A stretch of DNA of 28,009 nt. Source: CAYSAQ01 sp964429235 (GTDB lineage Bacteria; Margulisbacteria; Riflemargulisbacteria; GWF2-35-9; DYQY01). Position 1 is the stretch's first letter, and each line of letters begins with the position of its first letter. A program made the translations under genes and the position numbers. Positions 1 through 7,594 of this stretch are shown piece by piece. Location of the stretch: contig CAYSAQ010000019.1 of the NCBI GenBank assembly GCA_964429235.1, forward strand, positions 1 through 28,009. Direction: 5' to 3'. The notes below the pieces were generated by a model that did not search any database, was not told the DNA's origin, and saw only the letters and a list, made by a program, of their open reading frames with translations.

Positions 1-62
1 TGTATGTTGTTTGATTTAGTCTGTCCTCAGACACACTCTTCTTGACGGTACCAATTAAATTT

Positions 63-113
63 AATAGCCCCCTTTATCAAGGGGGGTGGTCACAAAGTGA
101 CCGGGGGGTTATT
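63..113. repeat. Palindromic REP-like repeat upstream of the TonB receptor gene
   Basis: Two adjacent hairpins are nested in an outer imperfect inverted repeat. Hairpin one is CCCCCTT (68-74) with AAGGGGG (79-85). Hairpin two is GGTCAC (88-93) with GTGACC (97-102). The outer arms are AATAGCCCCC (63-72) and GGGGGGTTATT (103-113). The G/C-rich block stands out from the AT-rich surroundings. It ends a few bases before the GGAGAGGG ribosome binding site of the next gene, so it would lie in that gene's leader if transcribed. The design and the terminal AATAAC/GTTATT-like ends resemble the repeat at the other end of the window. Confidence 0.65.
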
Positions 114-133
114 CCCCTGGAGAGGGTAAAAAA

Positions 134-1879
134 ATGATTAAGAAACTTTTATTATTAGGAGTAGTTGCTAGTGCATTATTTGCCGCAACAACTTCCGAAC
201 AGCTTAGAACAATTACGTTAGACGTAAAAGCCGACGCATATTATAGCTATTATGATTCACATAATAATTATAAATATATCAATTCAGAATTGATTGATTC
301 TTGGCAGGCAAAAGGCATGCACGATGTTTTAAAACGTTCAGCAGAGTTGAATATTACTAACGCTGGTGGTCAGAAGAGTATCTTGCTAAAAGGGCAGGCC
401 TCTAACATGACAAAGCTACTTTATAGAGGAGTAGAACTTATCGACCCAACAGGGCCTAATAACGCACCTTGGTTTGATATTATCGGCTTAAGTGGAATAG
501 ATAGAGTAGAGATTATTAAAGGTGCTGCTTCTAGCTACTATGGCACTTCTGCAATCGCAGGTGTTGTAAATATCGTTCCGGAGCAGAGCGTGAAACACAG
601 TTTCACTATGATGAAGGGTGCTAATTACAATGAGTATTCATTTACTACTGGGATAGATACTAGATTATGGGATTTAGGGCTTAAATATAGTTATTTAAAT
701 GATTATCAACTATCAAGCAAAGCAGATAATACAGAGAAAGATAGAAACATTATCGAGGGCTTAGAGCTAAGTACAGTTATAGACCTTGGTGATTCTTATG
801 TTGATGCGTTTTATTCTGATAATAAAGGTAAGACAGATTTAGATTCAGCGTTTAATAATTATGCAGAATCAGACCAAGATATCTATGGTGTAAAGTATGG
901 CAAAGAAGATTGGTTCGGTTATGGACTTGATGCAATGTATTCTGTGTCTGATGTTAAAAGGAACTATGATAATGGCAGTTATGTACCGTTTGGAACTATT
1001 TCCAACTTTGATGTAAAGCTAAACAAAGCATGTTCAGAGAAGAGTTTAGTCTTTGGGTTTAATAAACGTTATCAGGATGCGGCAACTAATTCTTCAGCGA
1101 AAACCAATATGGAAGATACTGCATTTTACGGAAGCATTACTGGTGAATGGATGTTGAACTATGATTTTGGAGCAAGAGTTACAGACTATAAAGCAGGAAA
1201 GAACATTACTACTTATACTGTTGGTCTATGGCAAAGCATAGGCAATCTTGAAACTAAAGTTAATTACGCAACTGGCTATAAACAGCCTTCAATCTATCAG
1301 ATGTTGGACCCTAGTTATGGCAATAGTGCTTTGACGCCTGAGAGTTCAAAGGGGATTGATGTTGCATTTACTTATCGTGGATTTAACGAAGTTCTTGCAA
1401 GAGCAAATGTTTTTAATTCTTTCGTAAAAGATAGAATTGATTATGTGGCTACAGGTGCTTGGACAGGGTATTATGATAATGTTGGTTCAGACACAAAGGT
1501 AGCCGGTTATTCTGTTGGGGTAGATTTCTTAACAATCCCTTTTACTAAAAAAATCGCTGCTGACTATTCTAATACCAACTCTCGAGATGGTTCAGGTCAG
1601 ATCCTAAGAGTGCCAAAACAAAAGGCCACTTTGGATATGATTTTTAGTTATTTTAACTACGATTTATCTATTTTTTATACAAAGGTAGCTAGTAGAAAAG
1701 ATTTCGGAAATGTTGTTTTGCCATCTTATCAAACAGTAGATGTAGCTTTCACAAAAGATTTTGGAGATTTCTCAATATTTGTTAAAGGTGTAAATGTTTT
1801 GGGCGAGGACTATCAAGAGCTTGATGGTTTTAATACATTAAAGGATGTGTGGTACGTAGGTGTTAGTGGTCAACTTTAA
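134..1879 (+). CDS. TonB-dependent outer-membrane receptor, BtuB-like
   Basis: Outer-membrane active-transport receptor of 581 residues. Residues 1-17 form a signal peptide. A plug domain follows at about 45-150, with the typical plug signature near 124-148 (RVEIIKG, then YYGTSAIAGVVNIV). The rest has the alternating aromatic pattern of a 22-strand barrel. The length is close to BtuB and short for siderophore receptors. The start is supported by GGAGAGGG seven bases upstream. The next gene overlaps it and encodes a BtuF-like binding protein, which favours cobalamin or another corrinoid as substrate. Haem or an iron chelate remains possible. I do not see a clear TonB box, and the last residue is Leu rather than the usual aromatic of barrel proteins. 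No TonB/ExbBD genes are in the window. The family is sure; the substrate is inferred. Confidence 0.85.
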   Translation: MIKKLLLLGVVASALFAATTSEQLRTITLDVKADAYYSYYDSHNNYKYINSELIDSWQAKGMHDVLKRSAELNITNAGGQKSILLKGQASNMTKLLYRGVELIDPTGPNNAPWFDIIGLSGIDRVEIIKGAASSYYGTSAIAGVVNIVPEQSVKHSFTMMKGANYNEYSFTTGIDTRLWDLGLKYSYLNDYQLSSKADNTEKDRNIIEGLELSTVIDLGDSYVDAFYSDNKGKTDLDSAFNNYAESDQDIYGVKYGKEDWFGYGLDAMYSVSDVKRNYDNGSYVPFGTISNFDVKLNKACSEKSLVFGFNKRYQDAATNSSAKTNMEDTAFYGSITGEWMLNYDFGARVTDYKAGKNITTYTVGLWQSIGNLETKVNYATGYKQPSIYQMLDPSYGNSALTPESSKGIDVAFTYRGFNEVLARANVFNSFVKDRIDYVATGAWTGYYDNVGSDTKVAGYSVGVDFLTIPFTKKIAADYSNTNSRDGSGQILRVPKQKATLDMIFSYFNYDLSIFYTKVASRKDFGNVVLPSYQTVDVAFTKDFGDFSIFVKGVNVLGEDYQELDGFNTLKDVWYVGVSGQL

Positions 1880-2675
1880 ACGATTATTTATACTTACTTT
1901 TGTGGCGATGCTGTGTTCTACAGCATTTGCCCTTCGGATAGTATCAACCGCACCAGGTCTTACCGAGACTTTGTTTGCTCTAGGCGCAATAGATGATGTG
2001 ATAGCAGTGAGTAGTTATTGCAAGTATCCTGAACAGGTAAATGACTTGCCAAAGGTTGGGGGTTTTTATGATATTAACCATGAGATTATTCTTAGGTTAA
2101 GCCCGGATATTGTATTTCTAATGGATGGGAATGCTGAGTTGGGTAGGTTTCTAGATAAACATAAAATAAAATATTCTATTTATATGAGTCATTCTCTTGA
2201 AGATGTATATGCAATGATTGAGGGTGTGGGTGAAAAAGTAGGAAAACAGAGCAAAGCAGATGAACTAGTAGATGATATAAAAGAGAGAATGGCTGAGACT
2301 AAAAAAGTATCTTCAAAAAAGAATAAACAATCAGTATTGTTAGTTATTGAAGAAGAAGTACATAACAAGAAAGTAGAAGCTGTATATGCAGTAGGTAGAG
2401 ATAAGTACTATGTTCCAATCCTAGAAGCTTTGAATTTGAATAATGTATTAGATACAGCTATACCTTATCCGCGCATTACAAAAGAAACATTATATGGGCT
2501 AAAGCCGGATAAGATTATTGTAATGGTTTCAGGTAAACCTGAACATTATGATTGGCTTGCCAGAGAAGGTTATGCACCGGATGTATCTTTTATTGAGGAT
2601 GATGTTGTTAAGCATCCCGGACCAAGAATAATAGATACCTTAGAAATCTTTAATGAAATAGTTAGCCATAATTAG
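1860..2675 (+). CDS. Periplasmic substrate-binding protein, BtuF-like
   Basis: Class III periplasmic binding protein of about 271 residues for an ABC importer of the cobalamin/iron-chelate type. A hydrophobic signal segment (about residues 7-24) ends in AFA, with no lipobox cysteine, so a soluble periplasmic form is expected. The mature N-terminus (RIVSTAPGLTETLFALGA), the block VSSYCKYPEQVNDLPKVGG and the C-terminal HPGPRIIDTLEIF are typical of BtuF/FecB-like proteins. The start is a GTG at 1860, or possibly the in-frame GTG at 1866. Both lie inside the 3' end of the receptor gene (20-nt overlap), so translation is probably coupled. No permease or ATPase partner (btuC/btuD) follows. Confidence 0.8.
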   Translation: MLVVNFKRLFILTFVAMLCSTAFALRIVSTAPGLTETLFALGAIDDVIAVSSYCKYPEQVNDLPKVGGFYDINHEIILRLSPDIVFLMDGNAELGRFLDKHKIKYSIYMSHSLEDVYAMIEGVGEKVGKQSKADELVDDIKERMAETKKVSSKKNKQSVLLVIEEEVHNKKVEAVYAVGRDKYYVPILEALNLNNVLDTAIPYPRITKETLYGLKPDKIIVMVSGKPEHYDWLAREGYAPDVSFIEDDVVKHPGPRIIDTLEIFNEIVSHN

Positions 2676-2738
2676 CGGTAAATTTTTTAAAACTTCGTAT
2701 AATAGAATTGTAATAATATATTTATGGAGGCGTTTTTT

Positions 2739-3203
2739 ATGAAAAGATTCTTATTGGTAATTGTTTCAAGTTTATTAATGACAGTAGTTTTTGCAGAAGG
2801 CATAAACAGCAGTTCAGTGCTGGGTAAATGGTATACAGCTGAAGATAAAACTATTGTAGAGATTAGACAAGAGAATGATAAGTTTCTTGGAAAGATTATT
2901 TGGCTTCGTGAACCGATGAGTGAGGATGATCCTGCAAAAGTAAAAATAGATGACAAAAATCCAGATGAGTCATTAAGCGCTAGACCGATTCAAGGTATAG
3001 AGTTCCTAAAAGATTTTACATTTAATGAAAAAGATAATAAGTGGGTAAACGGAGTTATTTATAATCCTGAAGACGGTAAGACTTATTATTGCTACATGAT
3101 AATAGAAGAAGATGGGCGCTTGTTTGTAAGAGGCTCTTTGGATGCCTGGGGCTGGATAGGCAAGACTCAGTATTGGACAAGGGAGTCGTCTTTAGCTAAA
3201 TAA
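2739..3203 (+). CDS. Exported DUF2147-family protein
   Basis: Small exported protein of 154 residues. I place the start at the ATG at 2739, not the in-frame ATG at 2724, because GGAGG (2726-2730) then sits eight bases upstream and a clean signal peptide follows (MKRFLLVIVSS to VFAEG). The mature part matches DUF2147: GKWYTAEDKTIVEI near the start, an IQGIEFLKDF segment in the middle, NPEDGKTYYCYM, and a C-terminal GKTQYWTR. Members are small lipocalin-like beta barrels of unknown role in the periplasm or outer membrane, according to family knowledge. The gene stands alone between the BtuF-like gene and a non-coding stretch. Confidence 0.8.
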   Translation: MKRFLLVIVSSLLMTVVFAEGINSSSVLGKWYTAEDKTIVEIRQENDKFLGKIIWLREPMSEDDPAKVKIDDKNPDESLSARPIQGIEFLKDFTFNEKDNKWVNGVIYNPEDGKTYYCYMIIEEDGRLFVRGSLDAWGWIGKTQYWTRESSLAK

Positions 3204-3267
3204 TCTGGGATTTATTTTCCTTCGGTCCGATATATTAGTATAAAGGACGAAGTTGGAGGAAAGCATA

Positions 3268-3387
3268 ATGAATGATTCAGCAACACAACAAATTGCAAAA
3301 CAGAATGGATGGATGCTCTTAGGCGCAAGGAAAAGCGAGTTCGTTTGTTCAGTTGCAATTAGTCCTTATACAGTAAAAACAAAATGA
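3268..3387 (+). CDS. Possible small ORF (39 residues)
   Basis: An ATG at 3268 is preceded by TTGGAGGA with seven bases of spacing, one of the better ribosome binding sites in the window. The ORF runs 39 codons to TGA, starting MNDSATQQIAK and ending SPYTVKTK. I recognise no family, signal peptide or membrane segment; one cysteine is present. The same bases contain an eight-base-pair long-range stem (3291-3298 with 3353-3360), so it could be a structured RNA, a leader peptide, or a dual-function transcript. Coding status is doubtful. Confidence 0.3.
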   Translation: MNDSATQQIAKQNGWMLLGARKSEFVCSVAISPYTVKTK

Positions 3388-3450
3388 TCAAATAGTGGAA
3401 GTAAATCCACATAGCTGAGTCCCATTAGGACTCACCAGATCAAATTTATA

Positions 3451-3479
3451 AAAGACCAGGCATTGCCTGGTCTTTTTTT
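3451..3479. terminator. Rho-independent terminator, probably bidirectional
   Basis: Perfect 11-bp stem AAAGACCAGGC (3451-3461) / GCCTGGTCTTT (3465-3475) with an ATT loop and a T run to 3479 on the + strand. On the - strand the stem is followed by TTTTATAAATTTG, so it can also stop the glycosyltransferase gene, whose stop codon (3480-3478) lies inside the T run. Confidence 0.9.
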
Positions 3480-5058
3480 ATTTATAGATAACTACTGTAG
3501 AGAACAAAGGATGTTTTGATAAAACTTCAGCACGTTCTTTAAAATAATCCATGATACTTGTTACGTGTTCATTTCTTGTCATTAGGAAATAAGGTTTTTC
3601 TTGTTTTAGTACGCCTTCGATATCTTGGAGTGAGCCAGTGTTCTGAATCCTTTGTCCTTGATAATAGTACATGTAAGGGCTGTTATGCCTGTAAGCTCCA
3701 ATAGAGTATTCGGTTATTTGTTGTTTCTGTATTGTATCAATGAATAGCTTACTGTCCTTATAAAGGTCTAGTCTTGGAAAGAAGATAAAAGCTAAGAACA
3801 TACAAAAGATGATAGTTGCTACAGTGATGCTGGCAATTGCTTTATCAACTTTTTCTTTTAATAAAAGATACGAAAACACAATAATACCAATTAAGGGGAT
3901 TAAGAAGAATGTAGCGATTAAAGGCCTTTCTGCTGTATACGGAGCCGGCAATTTCAAAAGAAATCCATAAATGAATAGTAATGAAAAGAATATTACTGTG
4001 GAAATGGTTGATAGTTGAATAGTTTTTTTATTTTTAAAGCTAGTAAATTGATCTGCAATTAAGATAGCTGCAAAAGGGAACAGGCTGAATATATAGCTAG
4101 GTAATTTTGTGCCAGCTAGACTAAAGAATAAGAATGTGAAAATCATAAATACCCAGATGAATAGTTTTATGTCATTTTTTTCTTTATTCTCTTCTTTTAC
4201 AAAAAAATCTTTGATAATGGTTGGTAAAAAGAAGGTCCAAGGAACAAAAGCAATGAGCATAGGGAAATAGTACCACCAAGGTCCTGGTTGATTTTCTATT
4301 ACACCAAAGAACCGATACCATGTGTAGTCTTTTAGTGCTTTATTAAAGAATGGCTCACCATTTACTATTAATTGATGTGCATACCAAGGCGATGTTATTA
4401 ATAGGAAAAAGCCAAAGTTTAGGATAACTTTCCAATCAAATAAGAATTTAATATCTCTCTTTATTAGTAAAAATATTACTATTGCCGCACATGGATGTAC
4501 TAGTCCAATAGGCCCTTTAGTTAATACTCCAAAGAAACAGCTAAGTGCAAATAAGAAAAAGAATTTTCCTTTTTTACTCGGTTCTTTGTACGCTCGGAGA
4601 AAGAAATATACTGCCAATAATATGAATGCGTTTAGGATGGTGTCAAAGATAGCTAATCTGCTAATTACGAAATAAGACATAGATGTTCCCATTATTAAGG
4701 CACTATATAGAGCCGTTTTTCTGCTATATGCTAATTTTGCAATTAAGAATATAGCTATCATGCCTAGTATTCCTCCAAGTGCTTCTGGTAATCTTAAGTT
4801 GAATTCGTTCCAGCCAAATATTTCACAATAGGTAGAAGCTATCCAGAAATATAAAGGTGGGTGAATATACCAATTAACATTATTAAGATGCATTGTTAGT
4901 CCATCTCCTGTATTTACAATCTCTTTTGCTACAGCAGCGTAAGTTGTTTCTGAATTGTCATACAAAGTGAAGTTATTGTTGCCTATTATAAACAGGAATA
5001 ATCCGGCTATAAGTATTATAGATATTGGGCTGCGCAATTTTTTTAATAGTTGATTCAT
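3478..5058 (-). CDS. ArnT/PMT-like membrane glycosyltransferase (GT-C fold)
   Basis: Integral membrane protein of 526 residues with about a dozen hydrophobic segments. After the first membrane helix comes DNSETTYAAVAKEI (residues 34-47). This corresponds to the acidic D-x-E-x-x-Y loop of the ArnT family and of other dolichyl/undecaprenyl-phosphate-sugar transferases. HPPLYFW at about 66-72 and the ISRLAIFDT segment are also typical. These enzymes move a sugar from a polyprenyl-phosphate carrier to lipid A, glycan or protein on the outer face of the inner membrane. The acceptor cannot be told here. The start has TAGGAGA five bases upstream. The gene is divergent from accC and has no operon partner in the window. 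Confidence 0.8.
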   Translation of the reverse strand: MNQLLKKLRSPISIILIAGLFLFIIGNNNFTLYDNSETTYAAVAKEIVNTGDGLTMHLNNVNWYIHPPLYFWIASTYCEIFGWNEFNLRLPEALGGILGMIAIFLIAKLAYSRKTALYSALIMGTSMSYFVISRLAIFDTILNAFILLAVYFFLRAYKEPSKKGKFFFLFALSCFFGVLTKGPIGLVHPCAAIVIFLLIKRDIKFLFDWKVILNFGFFLLITSPWYAHQLIVNGEPFFNKALKDYTWYRFFGVIENQPGPWWYYFPMLIAFVPWTFFLPTIIKDFFVKEENKEKNDIKLFIWVFMIFTFLFFSLAGTKLPSYIFSLFPFAAILIADQFTSFKNKKTIQLSTISTVIFFSLLFIYGFLLKLPAPYTAERPLIATFFLIPLIGIIVFSYLLLKEKVDKAIASITVATIIFCMFLAFIFFPRLDLYKDSKLFIDTIQKQQITEYSIGAYRHNSPYMYYYQGQRIQNTGSLQDIEGVLKQEKPYFLMTRNEHVTSIMDYFKERAEVLSKHPLFSTVVIYK

Positions 5059-5084
5059 GCATGTCTCCTAACATTTTCTGAATA

Positions 5085-5093
5085 TGCTATAAT
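5085..5093 (+). promoter_or_regulatory. Extended -10 promoter for accC
   Basis: TGCTATAAT is a perfect extended -10 box. No good -35 lies 17 bases upstream, which is common for extended -10 promoters. The predicted start near 5100 gives a leader of about 24 bases that includes AGGGAGAA. Confidence 0.6.
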
Positions 5094-5123
5094 TATATGC
5101 TAAAAAAAATATAGGGAGAAGCA

Positions 5124-6476
5124 ATGTTTAAAAAAGTATTAGTCGCAAATAGAGGCGAGATCGCTGTAAGAATAATTAGAGCTTGTAGAGAGCTTGGTAT
5201 AAAAACTGTAGCTGTTTATTCAGAGGCAGATAAAACTTGTTTACACGTAGAATTAGCAGATGAAGCATTTTGTATTGGACCAGCATCATCAGCATTAAGT
5301 TATTTAAATATTCCTGCAATTATTAGTGTTGCAGAAGTTACTGGTGCAGAAGCTATCCACCCTGGATATGGTTTCCTTGCAGAAAATGCTGTTTTCGCTG
5401 AGATTTGCAAGAGCAATAAGATTAAATTCATTGGAGCATCTGTAGAGAACATTAATAGAATGGGCGATAAGGCAGTTGCAAAAGTAACTATGAAAAAAGC
5501 AGGAGTTCCTGTTATCCCTGGTTCTGATGGAATCGTAGCAGACGCTGAAGAAGGCGCTAAAGTTGCAAAAAAAATGGGTTATCCAGTAATGATCAAAGCA
5601 GTAGCTGGTGGTGGCGGAAAAGGAATGAGAGTTGCCAAGACAGCTGGAGAGTTTAAGAAGTATTATAATATAGCGGCTAATGAGGCAAACGCATCATTTG
5701 GTAATGCAGCTATTTATATTGAGAAATTTATTGAAAACCCAAGACATATTGAAGTTCAGATAATGGCAGATGATTTCGGGAACGCTATTCATCTTGGAGA
5801 GAGAGATTGTTCTATCCAAAGAAGACATCAGAAGTTATTAGAAGAATCACCTTCTCCTGTTATTACAAAAGAGATCAGAGCAAAGATTGGTGCGGCAGCG
5901 GTAAAAGCAGCTAAAGCTATTAAGTATCGTGGAGCTGGAACTATCGAATTTTTATTAGATAAGCATAAAAAATTCTATTTCATGGAAATGAACACAAGAA
6001 TCCAAGTAGAGCATACTGTTTCAGAAGAAGTAACAGGTGTCGATTTGTTAAAAGAGCAAATCAAGGTAGCAGCTCATGAGAAGTTAGGTTATACACAAAA
6101 AGATATTAAATTTAGTGGTCATGTAATTGAGTTTAGAATTAATGCTGAAGATCCGTACATGAACTTTATGCCATGTCCTGGAGAGGTAAAACATTATCTT
6201 CCAGCAGGAGGGCCAGGTGTAAGAGTGGATAGCCACCTTTATCCAGGGTATGTTGTTCCACCAAACTATGATTCTTTACTTGCGAAACTAATTATTAAGG
6301 GTAAAGACAGAGAAGAAGCGATTCAACGTGCGAAGAGAGCTTTGCATGAATTCGTTGTGGATGGCGTAAAGACTGTAATCCCATTTCATTTAAGAATATT
6401 AGATGAAAAAGATTTTATCAAAGGTGAAGTTTATACAGACTACATCGAGAAGCATATTAAAACTTTATTGAAATAA
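5124..6476 (+). CDS. accC: Biotin carboxylase, acetyl-CoA carboxylase subunit
   Basis: ATP-dependent carboxylation of the biotin on AccB, the first half-reaction of acetyl-CoA carboxylase in fatty acid synthesis. At 450 residues it is full length and without a fused biotinyl domain. Visible are the N-terminal VLVANRGEIAVRIIRA, HPGYGFLAEN (about 80-89), lysine 159, the glycine-rich ATP loop GGGGKGMRV (162-170), the ERDCSIQRRHQK segment, and EMNTRIQVEHTV with the metal-binding Glu and catalytic Asn and Arg. A pyruvate carboxylase A subunit is the main alternative, since accB, accA and accD are not next to it. The start has AGGGAGAA upstream. A weak hairpin without a T run separates it from nusB, so the two may be co-transcribed. 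Confidence 0.93.
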   Translation: MFKKVLVANRGEIAVRIIRACRELGIKTVAVYSEADKTCLHVELADEAFCIGPASSALSYLNIPAIISVAEVTGAEAIHPGYGFLAENAVFAEICKSNKIKFIGASVENINRMGDKAVAKVTMKKAGVPVIPGSDGIVADAEEGAKVAKKMGYPVMIKAVAGGGGKGMRVAKTAGEFKKYYNIAANEANASFGNAAIYIEKFIENPRHIEVQIMADDFGNAIHLGERDCSIQRRHQKLLEESPSPVITKEIRAKIGAAAVKAAKAIKYRGAGTIEFLLDKHKKFYFMEMNTRIQVEHTVSEEVTGVDLLKEQIKVAAHEKLGYTQKDIKFSGHVIEFRINAEDPYMNFMPCPGEVKHYLPAGGPGVRVDSHLYPGYVVPPNYDSLLAKLIIKGKDREEAIQRAKRALHEFVVDGVKTVIPFHLRILDEKDFIKGEVYTDYIEKHIKTLLK

Positions 6477-6479
6477 GTT

Positions 6480-6501
6480 AATTCCCGTTTTGCGGGGAGT
6501 T
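6480..6501 (+). other. Intercistronic hairpin between accC and nusB
   Basis: AATTCCCG (6480-6487) pairs with CGGGGAGTT (6493-6501) with one bulged G and a five-base loop. No T run follows, so it is not a convincing terminator. It may mark RNA processing or stabilise the upstream transcript. Confidence 0.35.
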
Positions 6502-6527
6502 ATATTGAGAAAAGGGAAATTGAAATA

Positions 6528-6953
6528 ATGGGTAAGAGAAAGACCTCTAGAAAGCTAGCAATGCAAGCTTTATATCAATTTGAGATTCAGAAGGATAATC
6601 TGGATTTCATACTGGAGTATACCCTTGCCAAAGACACTTATGTTGATGATACAAAGAAGTTTGCTACAAAAATTTATTATGGAGTAGCAGATAACCAGGA
6701 TTATATCGACAAGCTAATTACCGAATTCGCTATTGATTGGAAGTTTAATAGAATCGCAGGAATCGATAAATCTATTTTGCGCGTGGCAATTTGGGAGCTA
6801 CTTTTTACTGAAAATGAAATTAAAATCATAATTGCAGAATCCATAGATTTAGTAAAAAAATATAGCATGCATGAAGCTATTAAGTTTATAAATGGGATAC
6901 TCGGAAGAGTCGCTGCAAAAAGAGAAGAACTTACCCCGGAAGAGGAGGATTAA
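6528..6953 (+). CDS. nusB: Transcription antitermination factor NusB
   Basis: All-helical RNA-binding protein of 141 residues that joins NusE (S10) at boxA RNA to prevent early termination, mainly on rRNA operons. The N-terminus KRKTSRKLAMQALYQFEI and the C-terminal half (DKSILRVAIWELLF, then EAIKFINGILGRVA) are diagnostic and the length is usual. An acidic tail TPEEED ends the protein. Its stop TAA shares one base with the ATG of ribE (TAATG), and the ribE ribosome binding site GAGGAGGAT lies in the last nusB codons, so the two are coupled. Linkage of nusB to riboflavin genes is seen in many bacteria. Confidence 0.95.
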   Translation: MGKRKTSRKLAMQALYQFEIQKDNLDFILEYTLAKDTYVDDTKKFATKIYYGVADNQDYIDKLITEFAIDWKFNRIAGIDKSILRVAIWELLFTENEIKIIIAESIDLVKKYSMHEAIKFINGILGRVAAKREELTPEEED

Positions 6954-7594
6954 TGTTTACAGGCATTGTCCAAAAAAATGGTACGGTAAAGTCTATTAGT
7001 CTGACAAGAGAGTATGCGTCCATTCAGATTTCTGTTCAAAAGGATTTTTTAGTTGATGCAAGTGTTGGTGATAGTATTGCTGTGAATGGAGTTTGTCTTA
7101 CAGTGAATGTTTGCGGGACTGACTATTTTCAAGCTGATGTTATGAAGGAAACTTTAGACAAGTCAAACTTATCTATAGTAAAAGCTGGCTCTAAAGTTAA
7201 TTTAGAAAAAGCAGCTAGATTGGACTCATTTTTAGGCGGTCATATTGTTCAAGGGCATGTAGATAGTACTGCTGCATTAGATTCTGTGAGTCAATTAGAC
7301 AAACAATGGATAATGAGTTTTCAGGTAGATAAAAATATAACCAGTCAACTTTTCCCAAAAGCTTCAGTGGCTATTAATGGGATTAGCTTAACGGTGCTAG
7401 ATGTTTTGCCTAATTCATTTTCAGTGTCAGTAATTCCAACAACTTATAAAGAAACGAATATTTCATTATTGAAAAAAGGTGATAAAGTAAACATTGAAAC
7501 AGATGTTATTGGTAAATATGTAGTAAATTATTTAAAGAATCAAAAAAATGGCATGGGAATAACGAAAGGATTTTTACAAGAAAATGGGTTTTAG
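6953..7594 (+). CDS. ribE: Riboflavin synthase, alpha subunit
   Basis: Dismutation of two 6,7-dimethyl-8-ribityllumazines to riboflavin, the last step of the pathway. At 213 residues it has the two tandem lumazine-binding repeats: the first from MFTGIVQKNGTV with DSIAVNGVCLTV, the second from GGHIVQGHVDSTA with SVAINGISLTV. Start MFTGIV is invariant in the family and has GAGGAGGAT just upstream. The 3' end overlaps ribBA by 11 bases. A short tail after the second repeat (about residues 190-213) is variable in the family. Confidence 0.95.
   Translation: MFTGIVQKNGTVKSISLTREYASIQISVQKDFLVDASVGDSIAVNGVCLTVNVCGTDYFQADVMKETLDKSNLSIVKAGSKVNLEKAARLDSFLGGHIVQGHVDSTAALDSVSQLDKQWIMSFQVDKNITSQLFPKASVAINGISLTVLDVLPNSFSVSVIPTTYKETNISLLKKGDKVNIETDVIGKYVVNYLKNQKNGMGITKGFLQENGF

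Larger units (their letters stand above)
3216..3480 (+). ncRNA. Candidate structured RNA of unknown class ending in a terminator
   Basis: A non-coding stretch carries several nested complementary segments. Stem one is CTTC-G-GTCC (3220-3228, one bulged G) with GGACGAAG (3245-3252). Stem two is AATTGCAA (3291-3298) with TTGCAATT (3353-3360). Stem three, TGATC (3385-3389) with GATCA (3438-3442), encloses two hairpins: GTGGA/TCCAC (3395-3410) and TGAGTCC/GGACTCA (3416-3434). A strong terminator follows. I see none of the diagnostic cores of tmRNA, SRP RNA, RNase P RNA, or the cobalamin and FMN riboswitches. No gene lies downstream on this strand, so a stand-alone small RNA is more likely than a riboswitch. 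A 39-residue ORF inside the stretch is a competing explanation. Confidence 0.35.

Noticed and set aside
1..45. Open frame running in from the left edge to TGA at 43-45
   Set aside because: Only 14 codons, no recognisable motif; it cannot be told from chance.
1..133. Possible cobalamin riboswitch before the BtuB-like gene
   Set aside because: Only about 130 bases are available and no B12-box-like core (GCCACTG) is seen; the space is taken by a palindromic repeat.
3216..3480. tmRNA, SRP RNA or RNase P RNA in the non-coding stretch
   Set aside because: No TTCGANTCC T-arm with CCA end, no SRP apical core, no RNase P conserved regions; the stretch is also too short for RNase P or tmRNA.
6480..6501. 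Terminator between accC and nusB
   Set aside because: Short bulged stem with no T run after it.
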